Origin: JACDAN01 sp035707105
GTDB taxonomy: Bacteria; Actinomycetota; Thermoleophilia; Gaiellales; Gaiellaceae
DNA length: 64,000 bases
Reading direction: 5' to 3'
Assembly (NCBI GenBank): GCA_035707105.1
Contig: DASSUI010000029.1
Location: 1 to 64,000 of the forward strand
Every line of letters starts with the position of its first letter. Position 1 is the first letter of the stretch. The translations under genes were made by a program, and so were the position numbers. Below are positions 15,051 to 24,578 of this stretch, piece by piece. The notes under the pieces were generated by a model. The model searched no databases. It had not been told where the DNA came from and worked only from the letters and a program-made list of their open reading frames with translations.

Positions 15051-15816
15051 TGCGGTCTCCGGCGGCGCGGAAGGGCTCCTTGGCGGCGTGGAACGTGTGG
15101 AACGCGCGGCGGGTGTCCCGGCCGTCGGCGCCGAGCTCCAGCCACTGGCGGGTCAGCGAGACGGTGTTCGGGCTCTCCATCGGACCGAAGCAGCCGTAGC
15201 AGCCGCGGTGGTAAGAGGGGCACAGCGCGCCGCAGCCGGCGTGCGTGACCGGGCCCAGGCAGGGCGTCCCGTGCGCGACCATGACGCAGACGTTGCCGGC
15301 GCGCTTGCATTCGACGCAGACGCTGTAGTCCGGGATCGCGGGACGGCGCTCGTTCAGGTAGGCGTTCAGCACCTCGAGCAGCTGCTGCTTGTTCACCGGG
15401 CAGCCGTGGAGCTCGAAGTCCACCTTGACGTGCGAGCTGATCGGCGTCGAGGTGGCGAGCGTCGAGATGTACTCGGGGCTCGCGTAGACGACGGACGTGA
15501 ACTCGCGCACGTCGGCGAAGTTTCGCAGCGCCTGGATCCCGCCGGCCGTCGCACAGGCGCCGATCGTGACCACGCGGCGAGACAGCCTGCGGACGCGCTG
15601 AATGCGTTCGGCGTCGTCCGGAGTGGTGATCGAGCCCTCGACGAGCGAGACGTCGTACGGCCCGCCGGCGACGGCGCTCGACGCCTCGAGGAAGTGGGCG
15701 ATGTCGACCTCGCCCGCCAGTGCGAGGAGCTCGTCCTCGCAGTCGAGGAGGCTCAGCTGGCAGCCGTCGCAGGAGGCGAACTTCCAGACGGCGAGCTTTT
15801 TGCGCCGGGCGGCCAT
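15043..15816 (-). CDS. [NiFe]-hydrogenase small (delta) subunit
   Basis: 257 residues from ATG 15816. Proximal-cluster cysteines FASCDGCQLSLLDC, GACATAGG and HGCPV, then CVECKRAGNVC and HAGCGALCPSYHRGCYGC for the further [4Fe-4S] clusters. There is no Tat signal, which agrees with a cytosolic complex. The ATG shares one base with the stop of the flavin subunit gene. It carries electrons between the nickel site and the other Fe-S subunits. Confidence 0.93.
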   Translation of the reverse strand: MAARRKKLAVWKFASCDGCQLSLLDCEDELLALAGEVDIAHFLEASSAVAGGPYDVSLVEGSITTPDDAERIQRVRRLSRRVVTIGACATAGGIQALRNFADVREFTSVVYASPEYISTLATSTPISSHVKVDFELHGCPVNKQQLLEVLNAYLNERRPAIPDYSVCVECKRAGNVCVMVAHGTPCLGPVTHAGCGALCPSYHRGCYGCFGPMESPNTVSLTRQWLELGADGRDTRRAFHTFHAAKEPFRAAGDRSG

Positions 15817-16655
15817 CAGAGCTCGGGCACCGTCAGCAGCCGTTCGACGGCCGCGTAGGGGAAGACCGGTCCGTCGCCGCAGACGAAGACGGGGCCGAAC
15901 TGGCACCGGCCGCACTGGCCGAGCGCGCACTTCATGTTCCGCTCGAGCGAGAGGAAGACCCGGTTCGCGCTGATGCCGGCCGCGGCGAGCCCGGCCGCGG
16001 TGAACCGCATCATCACCTCGGGCCCGCAGACCATCGCCGTCGCCCGGTCGGGGTCGAACGCCGCGCGCTCGATCAGCGTCGTGACGACGCCGACGGGGCC
16101 CGTCCAGGTCTCGTCGGCCCGGTCCACCGTCACATGGACGTCGACGCCCCGGGCGCGCAGGCGCTCGAGCTCGCCCGCGTAGAGCAGCTGGTCGGGCGAG
16201 CGGCTGCCGTACAGCAGCACGACCCGGTCGAAGGCGTCGCGCCGTGCGAGCGCGGCGTAGAGGGCAGGCCGGAGCGGGGCGAGCCCGATGCCGCCGGCCG
16301 CGATCACGAGGTCACCGCCCTCTGCGCGGGCGACCGGCCAGGCCGTCCCGTAGGGGCCGCGGATCCCGAGCGTGCCGCCTCTCGTGATCTTGCAGATCGC
16401 CCGCGTCGTCGCGCCGGCGACCCGGATCGTGTGGACGAGCCGGTCCCGGCGCGTCGGGTCGCCGCTGATCGAGATCGGGACCTCGCCTGCGCCGAAGGCG
16501 TACACCATCGTGAACTGGCCGGGCTCGAAGGCGAAGATCTCGCCGCCGGCCGCGGGCTCGAGCTCGAGCGTCCACGTATCGGCGGTCTCGCGCCGCCGGC
16601 GCCGGATCCGGAAGGGCTCCGGCAGGTAGGGGGAGCTGAGGGCCGGCTCAGCCAT
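15816..16655 (-). CDS. Hydrogenase gamma subunit: FAD/NAD(P)-binding oxidoreductase
   Basis: 279 residues. A ferredoxin-reductase FAD domain (FEPGQFTMVYAFG, EVPISISGDP) is followed by a NAD(P)-binding domain (VIAAGGIGLAPLRPAL, VVLLYGSRSPDQLLY, MVCGPEVMM). The C-terminal [2Fe-2S] site CALGQCGRC...FVC is like PyrK and sulfhydrogenase gamma. It links the hydrogenase to the nicotinamide pool. It overlaps the cNMP-fold gene upstream by 8 nt. Confidence 0.92.
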   Translation of the reverse strand: MAEPALSSPYLPEPFRIRRRRRETADTWTLELEPAAGGEIFAFEPGQFTMVYAFGAGEVPISISGDPTRRDRLVHTIRVAGATTRAICKITRGGTLGIRGPYGTAWPVARAEGGDLVIAAGGIGLAPLRPALYAALARRDAFDRVVLLYGSRSPDQLLYAGELERLRARGVDVHVTVDRADETWTGPVGVVTTLIERAAFDPDRATAMVCGPEVMMRFTAAGLAAAGISANRVFLSLERNMKCALGQCGRCQFGPVFVCGDGPVFPYAAVERLLTVPEL

Positions 16656-17114
16656 CCTGGTGGTGGTAGACGTCGAGCAGCTGCATCCGGGTCGCTTGGA
16701 GCCGGCTCACGATCACCTCCGCGAACCGGCGCATCAGCTCGTAGCCGAGGTCGTGGTCGTCCATCGACTTCTGGCGCAGGCACGCGCCGTCGAACGCGAC
16801 CGCGCGCACCGGCTGGAGCGCGCGCGCGTCGAAATGCCAGCGGTACGGCGAGAAGAGCCACGACCAGCCGAGCACGTCCTCGTCGTGGAGCGTCATCAGC
16901 AGGGCGGCTCCCCGACCCGGGACGTGCGTCTCGAGCGCCACGCTGCCGCTGCGCAGGACGTAGAAGGTGTCCGCGGGGTCGCCCTCCCGGAACAGGTAGG
17001 CGCCCTCCTCGAACTGGGCGGTGGTGGCGCAGCCGGCGATGGTGGCGAGATGCTCCTCGGCGAGGTTGGCGAACAGCCGGCTCTCGACGAGCAGCTCTTC
17101 GATCGTTCGAATCC

Positions 17115-17118
<4 letters not shown>
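16648..17118 (-). CDS. Cyclic-nucleotide-binding-fold protein within the hydrogenase operon
   Basis: 156 residues forming only a CRP-type cNMP-binding domain: LFANLAEEHLATIAGC, FEEGAYLFREGDPADTFYVLRSGSVAL, and the C-helix region ELMRRFAEVIVSRLQATRMQLLDVY. There is no DNA-binding HTH afterwards. The typical phosphate-cassette GEIA/RxA reads MTLHDEDVLGWSWLF, so cyclic nucleotide binding is unproven. ATG 17118 overlaps the beta subunit stop and its own stop overlaps the gamma gene, implying stoichiometric synthesis with the enzyme. It may be an allosteric or assembly subunit (inference). Confidence 0.85.
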
Positions 17119-18224
<1,106 letters not shown>

Positions 18225-18233
18225 GTCACCGTC

Positions 18234-18293
18234 AAGGTACGGACGGCCCGGGCGGAGGCCATCCGTGGAATCCCGCCGAGCGTATCGCGGAAA
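18234..18293 (-). promoter_or_regulatory. Three-part promoter of the hydrogenase operon
   Basis: Minus strand: TTTCCG (18293-18288), 22 nt, CGGATGG (18265-18259), 19 nt, -10 TACCTT (18239-18234), then 9 nt to GTG 18224. The box is an imperfect inverted repeat (AATCCCGC / GCGGAAA) shared with the divergent hypC promoter. Confidence 0.66.
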
Positions 18294-18329
18294 CCTCCTG
18301 TTGCGAAGCGCTTGGAAACAGGGCAGGCT
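18269..18329 (+). promoter_or_regulatory. Possible three-part promoter of hypC
   Basis: Plus strand: AATCCC (18269-18274), 23 nt, CTGTTGC (18298-18304), 19 nt, -10 CAGGCT (18324-18329), 10 nt to ATG 18340. Element 2 is the most divergent of the set, so confidence is lower. The box overlaps the hydrogenase promoter in the other direction. Confidence 0.42.
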
Positions 18330-18339
18330 GACTTGCGAT

Positions 18340-18555
18340 ATGTGTCTCGGCGCGATCGAGCAGGTGGCTGAGATCTGGGACGACGGCGGCATGCGCATGG
18401 CGCGCTCCGAGTGCGGCGTGGTCCTGTCGCTCGCGTTCGCGCCGGACGCGGTCGTGGGCTCGCACGTGCTGGCGCACGCCGGGGTCGCCGTCCGCGTGCT
18501 CGATCCCGGCTCGGCGGAGGACGCGGCCGCCCTGCGGGAGGCGATGCAGGCGTGA
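18340..18555 (+). CDS. hypC: HypC/HupF-family hydrogenase maturation chaperone
   Basis: 71 residues starting MCLGAIEQV, with the essential Cys2 of HypC, followed by a small beta-barrel (MARSECGVVLSLAFAPDAVVGSHVLAHAGVAVRVLD) that matches the family pattern VLVHxGFA. It carries the Fe(CN)2CO unit to the large subunit. A longer frame from 18265 is upstream noise. No hypB, D, E or F are in the window, so those must lie elsewhere. Its stop overlaps the start of the EamA transporter gene. Confidence 0.85.
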   Translation: MCLGAIEQVAEIWDDGGMRMARSECGVVLSLAFAPDAVVGSHVLAHAGVAVRVLDPGSAEDAAALREAMQA

Positions 18556-19466
18556 GCACCCGCGCCACCGGGGTCGTCCTCGCGCTCTTCACCGCCACGA
18601 TCAGCGGCGTCGCCGTCTTCCTCAACGGCTACGCGGTGAAGCGGTTCGACGACGCCACCGTGTACACGACGGCGAAGAACGGCGTCGCCGGGCTCCTGCT
18701 GGTCCTGCTCGCGCTGCCGTTGCTGCGCGCGCCTCAGCGCGGGAGGCGGCCGGCGGCGAGCCCCCGGTCCGCGGCGCAGTGGCTCGCGCTCCTCGCGGTG
18801 GCGGTCGTCGGCGGCAGCGTCCCGTTCGTGCTGTTCTTCGAGGGGCTGGCCAGGGCCTCGTCGACCCAGGCCGCGTTCATTCACAAGACGCTCGTCGTCT
18901 GGGTCGCGCTCCTCGCGGTGCCGCTCCTCAAGGAACGGCTGTCGTGGGCGCACTTCGCGGCCATCGGGCTCCTCGTCGCCGGCCAGCTCGTCCTCGCCGG
19001 CGACGCCGGCATCGTCTCCGTCGGCAGCGGCGAGCTGATGATCCTCGCCGCCACGCTCCTCTGGGCGATCGAGGTCGTCTTCGTCAAGCGTCTGCTCGAC
19101 TCGCTCGCGGCTCCGACCCTCGCGACCGCGCGGATGGGAATCGGGACGCTCGTCCTCGTCGGGTTCGTCGCGGTCTCCGGGCGGTGGAGCGACCTCGCCG
19201 GGCTCGGCGGGCCCCAGTGGGGGTGGGCGCTCCTGACGGGCGTCGTCCTGGCCGGGTACGTCGCTACCTGGTACGCGGCGCTCGCGCGTGCGCAGGCGGT
19301 GGACGTGACCGCCGTGCTCGTGCTCGGCGCCGTCGTGACCGCGCTGCTCGACCGCGGCATCGAGGGCGCTCCGCTGGACGTCCTCGGCGTCGGCCTGATC
19401 GCGCTCGGCGGGGCGGTCGCGGCGCTGCGCGTGCTCTACCCGCCGCCGCGCCCGCTGCCGGCGTGA
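18552..19466 (+). CDS. EamA-family (DMT) permease
   Basis: 304 residues from GTG 18552 with ten predicted helices in two EamA repeats. The first holds VFLNGYAVKRFDDATVYTTAKN and LARASSTQAAFIHKTLVVWVALLAVPLLKERLSW; the second ELMILAATLLWAIEVVFVKRLL and DVTAVLVLGAVVTALLD. Drug/metabolite transporters of this type export amino acids, nucleobases or other small molecules. Tight coupling to hypC and the next gene ties it to the hydrogenase locus; metal or ligand transport is possible but unproven. Confidence 0.85.
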   Translation: MSTRATGVVLALFTATISGVAVFLNGYAVKRFDDATVYTTAKNGVAGLLLVLLALPLLRAPQRGRRPAASPRSAAQWLALLAVAVVGGSVPFVLFFEGLARASSTQAAFIHKTLVVWVALLAVPLLKERLSWAHFAAIGLLVAGQLVLAGDAGIVSVGSGELMILAATLLWAIEVVFVKRLLDSLAAPTLATARMGIGTLVLVGFVAVSGRWSDLAGLGGPQWGWALLTGVVLAGYVATWYAALARAQAVDVTAVLVLGAVVTALLDRGIEGAPLDVLGVGLIALGGAVAALRVLYPPPRPLPA

Positions 19467-20215
19467 GCGCCGGCGCACTGCTCTTCGCGCGGTACGCGTA
19501 CCCGCCGAACGCGCTCGGCTACTGTGGCGCGGACGACAACAGGACGCTGCTCGAGTACGGCGAGGCCGGCGAGTCGGACGGCGGGCTCGTCCAGCTCGCG
19601 CGCAGCTTCGAGGGCGCCTGGCCCTACCTGGAGCTGATTGCGGGCGCGAACGGGATCGACGACCCGCTCGACCCGCGGGTCGTGGAGGCGTACTGGGTCG
19701 GAAGCTCCCTGCTCGACCGGGTCGACGGCGGCAGCCTCGCTTTCCACCTGGACGAACGCTTCCGCAAGCGGGCAGGGCGGGCCTGGGATCTCCTCGCGAC
19801 GGGGATCCCCGACGGCGGGGTCCCTCACCACGACTTCCACGTCTTCGGCGTCTACCCCTGGGTCGGGCTGCTGCGGTCCGGCGACGCGACCGAGCCGCTG
19901 CGGGTCCTCGAGAGCTGCCGGATCACGCCCGGACGCGTGCTCGCCGTCGAGGGTGAGGAGGCGACCGTCCTCGCCGAGCCGTTGCTCTGGGACGGCCGCC
20001 GCCTCCGGCTCGGGCCGGCGGCCGAGCGGCGGGCGGCGTGGCGCCGCGACGGTCTCGGGTTCCTGCCGGACCTTCGCCCGGGCGACTGGGTCTCGCTCCA
20101 CTGGGACTGGGTGTGCGACCGTCTCCGGCCGGCCCAGGCGGCGACGCTCACGCGCTACACGCGGCGGATGCTCGCGCTCGCGAACCGCGCCTCTGCGCCG
20201 GCGGCGCTCGCCTAG
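19463..20215 (+). CDS. Conserved hydrogenase-locus protein of unknown function
   Basis: 250 residues from GTG 19463. It begins LLFARYAYPPNALGYCGADDN and contains EAYWVGSSLLDRVD, GVPHHDFHVFGVYPWVGLL and GDWVSLHWDWVCDRL, all strongly patterned with aromatic and His/Trp residues and no membrane segment. I recall this family (possibly DUF6390) beside actinobacterial NiFe hydrogenases, but no function is known. Coupled translation with the EamA gene, itself coupled to hypC, suggests a maturation role. The stop codon shares CTAG with the convergent nitroreductase gene. Confidence 0.75.
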   Translation: MSAGALLFARYAYPPNALGYCGADDNRTLLEYGEAGESDGGLVQLARSFEGAWPYLELIAGANGIDDPLDPRVVEAYWVGSSLLDRVDGGSLAFHLDERFRKRAGRAWDLLATGIPDGGVPHHDFHVFGVYPWVGLLRSGDATEPLRVLESCRITPGRVLAVEGEEATVLAEPLLWDGRRLRLGPAAERRAAWRRDGLGFLPDLRPGDWVSLHWDWVCDRLRPAQAATLTRYTRRMLALANRASAPAALA

Positions 20216-21702
20216 CCCACGACGAGGTCGCGGACGGGCCGGCGCGGCGTCGGCCGCGCCTCCGGGCCGTAGCCGAGGCGCAGCACGAGCTGCGGCACGC
20301 CCGCTCGCCCGGTCAGCTCGGCCACCTTCGGGCCGAGGTCCGAAACCTCGAGCGGCTGGTTGAGGAACGAGGCCGCCAGTCCCTCCTGCGTCGCGCGCAG
20401 GAGCAGCCGCGACAGCGCCTGGCCCGCGGCGAGCCGTTCGGACGTCGTGTCGCCGGCGGTACCGAGGACGACGAGGAGCGGCGAGGCCTCGATGAGCTTC
20501 TCGTCGTGTGCGGCCTTCCCCTTGCCGAGGTCGAACGTGCGCATCGCGAGCGGGCTCAGCGTGGCGCGAAGCCTCGACTTCCGGGAGTCGTACGCGGGCA
20601 TGCCGTCCCCGGTCCGCTCCCGGTCTCCGTGGACCCAGGCCTCGAGCTCTCGCCGGAAGGCCGGGTCGAGCATCTGCGCCCGGTCGGCGGCGGCGACGAG
20701 GGAGGCGAGCGCCTGCCGATCATCGTCCTCGAGCCGCACGAGCCACGCGCCCTCCGCCTCGGCGGCGGCGACAAGCTCGCGCACGAGCTCGTCGGGAACC
20801 GTCTTGGGCAGGAACGGCCGGCGGTTGGTATGCCGTTTCGCGATCGCCCAGAAGAGCAGGCGCTCGTCGTAGGACGGCCCGCGATCGGGCCCGAGCCGCA
20901 CGCGCGCCAGCAGGTCGGCGTCCGCGGAGTCGGGCAAGAGCGAGAAGTCGCCTTCGTGCCCGTGCTGTCGGATCCCTATGCGCAGGTGGTGGAGGAATGC
21001 GCCGCAGCTGATCTCGAGCTCGCGGTCGTCGGGGTCGACGACCGGTAGCGCGCGCGTCCGGTCGGCGTAGACGAGCAGCGCGTCCGCATCCGGGCGGATG
21101 CACCAGGGCTGTGAGTTGTGGCTGGACGGCGCGAGCACCGCGTAGCGCAGGAGGAAGACGAGGCGCGCCACCTCGGAGCCGCTGAACGGGTACTCCTTGC
21201 GTTCGAAGTCGAGGTCCTCCACGGCGGTCTGGTCCGGCTCGCCGGCCTCGTGTCGCGCCATCGCCTCGCGGATCGCGGCGACGGTCTCCCGGTCCTGCTC
21301 GTTCTCGAGCTGGGGCAGGTAGAGCTCCTCCTCCTTGCGGAGGTGGGCCTGCAGCAGCGACTGGATGCCGTACAGCGTCGCCTGGAGCGAGTCCGCGTCC
21401 CGTCCGTCGTCCGCCGCGAGCTCGTCGACCCACTCACGCAGGATCGTGTGGTCGAGCTTCATCGTCGCCGTCGCCATCGGGTGCCGCAGCCGGTGCGCGA
21501 CCTCCGGGTAGAGCCAGCGCTCCTCCGCTTCGGCATGGCGCCAGAGGTCCCCGCGCAGGAACGCGAGGACCGGATGGACGGCCGCGACGCGGGCCGCGGG
21601 ATCGAGCTCGGGTACCAGCCGCGCGACCGAGCCGATCTGGTCGATGCGCGGGCGCAGGTCGTCGTGCCGGGCTCGAAGCGGTTCGGTCAGGGTTCGCGCC
21701 AT
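20212..21702 (-). CDS. Hemerythrin-like domain fused to Acg-type nitroreductase
   Basis: 496 residues. The first ~165 form a hemerythrin-type helical bundle (RHDDL, WRHAEAEERWLYPEV, KLDHTILREWVDEL, AHLRKEEELYLPQL). The rest is a nitroreductase of the Acg/Rv2032-Rv3131 kind: LAPSSHNSQPWCI, CGAFLHHLRIG, AKRHTNRRPFLP and AAGQALSRLLLRATQEGLAASFLNQPLE. Acg proteins are DosR-regulon members thought to bind or sequester flavin. ATG 21702 lies 7 nt after the -10 CAGACT, predicting a leaderless mRNA. The fusion suggests di-iron O2/NO sensing joined to flavin chemistry (inference). Confidence 0.88.
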   Translation of the reverse strand: MARTLTEPLRARHDDLRPRIDQIGSVARLVPELDPAARVAAVHPVLAFLRGDLWRHAEAEERWLYPEVAHRLRHPMATATMKLDHTILREWVDELAADDGRDADSLQATLYGIQSLLQAHLRKEEELYLPQLENEQDRETVAAIREAMARHEAGEPDQTAVEDLDFERKEYPFSGSEVARLVFLLRYAVLAPSSHNSQPWCIRPDADALLVYADRTRALPVVDPDDRELEISCGAFLHHLRIGIRQHGHEGDFSLLPDSADADLLARVRLGPDRGPSYDERLLFWAIAKRHTNRRPFLPKTVPDELVRELVAAAEAEGAWLVRLEDDDRQALASLVAAADRAQMLDPAFRRELEAWVHGDRERTGDGMPAYDSRKSRLRATLSPLAMRTFDLGKGKAAHDEKLIEASPLLVVLGTAGDTTSERLAAGQALSRLLLRATQEGLAASFLNQPLEVSDLGPKVAELTGRAGVPQLVLRLGYGPEARPTPRRPVRDLVVG

Positions 21703-21709
21703 CGCGGTC

Positions 21710-21769
21710 AGTCTGCGCCGGTACCGGCCCGCCGCAATCGGCGGACGCGCGGATTCCGGCTGCGGCTTT
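21710..21769 (-). promoter_or_regulatory. Three-part promoter of the nitroreductase gene (leaderless)
   Basis: Minus strand: AAAGCC (21769-21764) after GGGG, 22 nt, CCGATTG (21741-21735), 19 nt, -10 CAGACT (21715-21710), 7 nt to ATG 21702. Confidence 0.62.
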
Positions 21770-21794
21770 CCCCGGACCGGCGGCGGCTCGTGGG

Positions 21795-21853
21795 TTTCCC
21801 GCACGCGGATCGGCGCGGACGCGGATGCCGTCGCGGCGCGCCGGGCCGACCAT
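21795..21853 (+). promoter_or_regulatory. Three-part promoter of the ATP-grasp gene (leaderless)
   Basis: Plus strand: TTTCCC (21795-21800), 21 nt, CGGATGC (21822-21828), 19 nt, -10 GACCAT (21848-21853), 7 nt to ATG 21861. Its box is separate from the divergent nitroreductase box, about 26 nt away. Confidence 0.68.
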
Positions 21854-21860
21854 CTCAGCG

Positions 21861-22709
21861 ATGGGACGGATCGCCGTCGTCGGGTGGGACCAGGAGACCA
21901 ACGTCGAACTGGTCACCGCCTGGCGGGAGCTCGGTCTCCCGGCGATGCTGCTCTCCCCGCCCGAGGCGATGGGCCGGCTCGAGCAGGACGACGTCGCGCT
22001 CGGCCGCCTGGACGTCGCGAAGTCGCTCGACGGCGTCGAGCCGGGCCTCGAGACACTCGGCTTCCTCCAGCACCGCGGCGTGCGGGTCCTGAACCGGGCG
22101 GGCGCGCTGATGAAGGCGCACGACAAGCTGCTGACCGCCCACCGGCTCGACCACGCCGCCGTCCCGAACCCGAGGACGGTCTTCGTCCCGCCCGATGCGA
22201 CGGACGTCCTGCTCCCGGCGCCGCTCGTGCTGAAGCCGCGCTTCGGCAGCTGGGGCGTCGACGTGCTGCGGTGCGACGCCGAGGCGGACATCGCCCCGGC
22301 GCTGGAGCTGCTCCGGACGAGGCCGTGGTTCCACCGCCAGGGCGCGATCGCGCAGACCCTGATCGAGCCGCGCGGCTACGACCTCAGGCTCCTCGTCGCC
22401 GGCGGCGTCATAATCGGCTCGGCCGAGCGCCGCGCCGCGCCAGGCGAATGGCGGACGAACGTCTCTCTCGGCGGCAGCCGCCGGCCGGTCGACCCACCGC
22501 CGGAGGCGGCCCGTCTCGGCGTGGCGGCGGCGGCGGCGATCGGCACCGACTTCGTCGGCATCGACCTCATCCCGACGAACGGCGAGCACATCGTGCTCGA
22601 GCTCAACGGTGCGGTCGAGTTCGACCGCGTCTACGACCTCCCCGGGCAAAACGTCTACCTCGACCTCGCCTGCCAGCTCGACCTCGCGCCGGTGGAGGTG
22701 GCCGTGTGA
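21861..22709 (+). CDS. ATP-grasp ligase, RimK/LysX-like
   Basis: 282 residues. A preATP-grasp strand (IAVVGWDQETN) is followed by DKLLTAHRLDHAAVPNPRTVF, VLKPRFGSWGVDVLRC (ATP lysine and small loop), QTLIEPRGYDLRLLVAGG and FVGIDLIPTNGEHIVLELNGAVEF with the metal-binding Glu/Asn. RimK-type ligases add amino acids such as glutamate to proteins, cofactors or small molecules; the acceptor here is unknown. The next gene, a flavin-reductase-like protein, overlaps its stop, and I recall ATP-grasp genes beside such partners in C1-cofactor loci. The leaderless start is set by the promoter. Confidence 0.85.
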   Translation: MGRIAVVGWDQETNVELVTAWRELGLPAMLLSPPEAMGRLEQDDVALGRLDVAKSLDGVEPGLETLGFLQHRGVRVLNRAGALMKAHDKLLTAHRLDHAAVPNPRTVFVPPDATDVLLPAPLVLKPRFGSWGVDVLRCDAEADIAPALELLRTRPWFHRQGAIAQTLIEPRGYDLRLLVAGGVIIGSAERRAAPGEWRTNVSLGGSRRPVDPPPEAARLGVAAAAAIGTDFVGIDLIPTNGEHIVLELNGAVEFDRVYDLPGQNVYLDLACQLDLAPVEVAV

Positions 22710-23338
22710 GAGCCCCGGTCCGGTTGTTCGACCCCGACGATCCCACGCAGGAGACGACCGCCGTCGTCCTCGACCCCAGGAACGTTTGGGAGCGGGTCTT
22801 CGCCGTCGCGCCTCTCGTCCTCGTCGGGACGAAAGAGCCGAACGGCCGTCACGACATCGCGCCGAAGCACATGGCCCTGCCGCTCGGCTGGGGCGATCGG
22901 TTCGGCTTCGTCTGCACGCCTCGGCACGCGACCCACGCGAACGTCGAGCGCGAAGGCGCCTTCACGGTCAGCTTCCCGCACCGCTTCCAGGTCGTCCAGG
23001 CGGCGCTCGCCGCGACGAGGCGGGAGCCGGACGGCACGAAGCCGAACCTCCGCGCCCTGCCGACCTTCCCAGCGCGAAAGGTGGACGGCGTCCTGGTGCA
23101 CGGCTGCTACCTCTTCCTGGAATGCGAGCTCGACCGGCTCGTCGGCTTCGGCGACGAGTCCCTCGTGGTCGGCCGCATCGTCGCGGCCGCGGCGCGTGAA
23201 GAGGCGGTCCGCAGCCCGGACCGCGACGACGCCGAGATCCTCCGCCGGCTCGCGCCGATCGCGTACGTGAGCCCCGGGCGCTTCACCGCGGTGTCGGACA
23301 CGCAGGCGTTCCCGTTCCCGGCCGAGTTCAGCCGCTGA
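22706..23338 (+). CDS. Flavin-reductase-like (FMN-binding split-barrel) protein
   Basis: 210 residues from GTG 22706. The region VAPLVLVGTKEPNGRHDIAPKHMALPLGWGDRFGFVCTPRHATHANVEREGAFTVSFP follows the flavin reductase-like split barrel. KVDGVLVHGCYLFLECELDRLV is the usual second half. Such proteins bind FMN and reduce flavins or act with a partner. It is translated together with the ATP-grasp ligase and followed one base later by an M20 peptidase gene. Confidence 0.8.
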   Translation: MRAPVRLFDPDDPTQETTAVVLDPRNVWERVFAVAPLVLVGTKEPNGRHDIAPKHMALPLGWGDRFGFVCTPRHATHANVEREGAFTVSFPHRFQVVQAALAATRREPDGTKPNLRALPTFPARKVDGVLVHGCYLFLECELDRLVGFGDESLVVGRIVAAAAREEAVRSPDRDDAEILRRLAPIAYVSPGRFTAVSDTQAFPFPAEFSR

Positions 23339-23339
23339 C

Positions 23340-24491
23340 GTGAAGGAGGACGAGCTCCTCGCCTGGCTGCGGGCCCGCGAGGGCGAGATGGCGCTGCTGC
23401 TGGAGGCGCTCGCCCTGGCCGAGTCGCCGTCGCTCGCCCGGTCGTCGCTGCGCGAGGCGCTCGACCTCCTGGCCGCCGAGCTGCGGGCCGTGGGATACCT
23501 ACCGAAACGCGTGCGCGGGTTCGACGCCGGCGGGGACCACCTGTACGCGCGTCCCGTCGAGCGCGCCCGCCGCGCGCCGCGGCAGCTCGTCGTGGGCCAC
23601 GTGGACACCGTCTGGCCGCTCGGCACCGTGGCCGCGATGACCCCGCGCATCGAGGACGGCCGGCTGTACGGCCCCGGCGTCTACGACATGAAGGGCGGGC
23701 TCGTCCAGCTCGTCTTCGCGCTCCGCGCGCTCGATGCGCTCGGCCTGCAGCCGACGATCACGCCCGTCCTTTTCGTCAACTCGGACGAGGAGGTCGGAAG
23801 CGGCGACTCCGTCCGCTGGATTCGGATGCTCGCGCGCGGGGCGGTTCGCGCGTTCGTGCTCGAGCCGCCGGCGGGCTCGAACGGGCAGCTGAAGACCCGC
23901 CGGAAGGGCGTCGGTCGCTTCCGCCTGACCGTCCACGGCCGCGCCGCCCACGCCGGGTCCAGCCCCGAGGAGGGGATCAGCGCGATCCTCGAGCTGGCGC
24001 GCCAGGTGGAGCGGCTCTTCGCGCTCAACGACCCGGACCGTGGCATCACCGTCAACGTCGGCACGATCGACGGGGGCCTCCGCCCCAATGTCGTCGCCCC
24101 GGAGGCGACGGCGATGGTCGACGTGCGCGCCCCGACGCGGGAAGCCGCAGAGCACGTCGAGCGCGAGATCCGCGCACCGGGCCCGCTCCCGCGGGGGCTC
24201 ACCGTCGCCCTCGAAGGCGGCTTCCGCCGACCGCCGATGGTGGCGACGCCGGGAAACCGGGAGCTCTGCCGGCGTGCGCGGACGCTCGCCGCCCGGCTCG
24301 GCCTGGCCGTCGGCGAGGCGGGGCTCGTCGGCGGCGCATCGGACGCGAACTACACGAGCGAGCTGACGCCGACCCTCGACGGCCTCGGGGCGCTCGGCGA
24401 CGGCGCCCACGCGGCGGACGAGCACGTCGTCGTCCACGCGCTCCCCGAGCGCGCGGCGCTCCTCGCGCTGCTGCTCCTCGAGCCTGCGTAG
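23340..24491 (+). CDS. M20-family metallopeptidase (glutamate carboxypeptidase / ArgE-like)
   Basis: 383 residues from GTG 23340. Zinc ligands and catalytic acids sit in VVGHVDTVWP, GVYDMKGG and NSDEEVGSGDS, with the dimerisation domain between (GRAAHAGSSPEEGISAI) and a C-terminal H in LGALGDGAHAADEHV. It resembles carboxypeptidase G2-type enzymes that remove C-terminal glutamate. As it follows a RimK-like ligase, it could remove residues added by the ligase, or salvage them; this is inference. End of a three-gene operon. Confidence 0.88.
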   Translation: MKEDELLAWLRAREGEMALLLEALALAESPSLARSSLREALDLLAAELRAVGYLPKRVRGFDAGGDHLYARPVERARRAPRQLVVGHVDTVWPLGTVAAMTPRIEDGRLYGPGVYDMKGGLVQLVFALRALDALGLQPTITPVLFVNSDEEVGSGDSVRWIRMLARGAVRAFVLEPPAGSNGQLKTRRKGVGRFRLTVHGRAAHAGSSPEEGISAILELARQVERLFALNDPDRGITVNVGTIDGGLRPNVVAPEATAMVDVRAPTREAAEHVEREIRAPGPLPRGLTVALEGGFRRPPMVATPGNRELCRRARTLAARLGLAVGEAGLVGGASDANYTSELTPTLDGLGALGDGAHAADEHVVVHALPERAALLALLLLEPA

Positions 24492-24495
24492 CGGC

Positions 24496-24555
24496 TTTCC
24501 CGCAGGAGCGTTCCGCGCCCGCCCGGATTCCGCTCCCGGGCGTCCGGGCGAGCAT
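24496..24555 (+). promoter_or_regulatory. Three-part promoter of the micropeptide-Usp operon
   Basis: TTTCCC (24496-24501), 22 nt, CGGATTC (24524-24530), 19 nt, -10 GAGCAT (24550-24555). A leader of about 17 nt with AAGGAGG precedes ATG 24579. Confidence 0.68.
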
Positions 24556-24578
24556 CAAAGGCGAGAAGGAGGTTCGAG

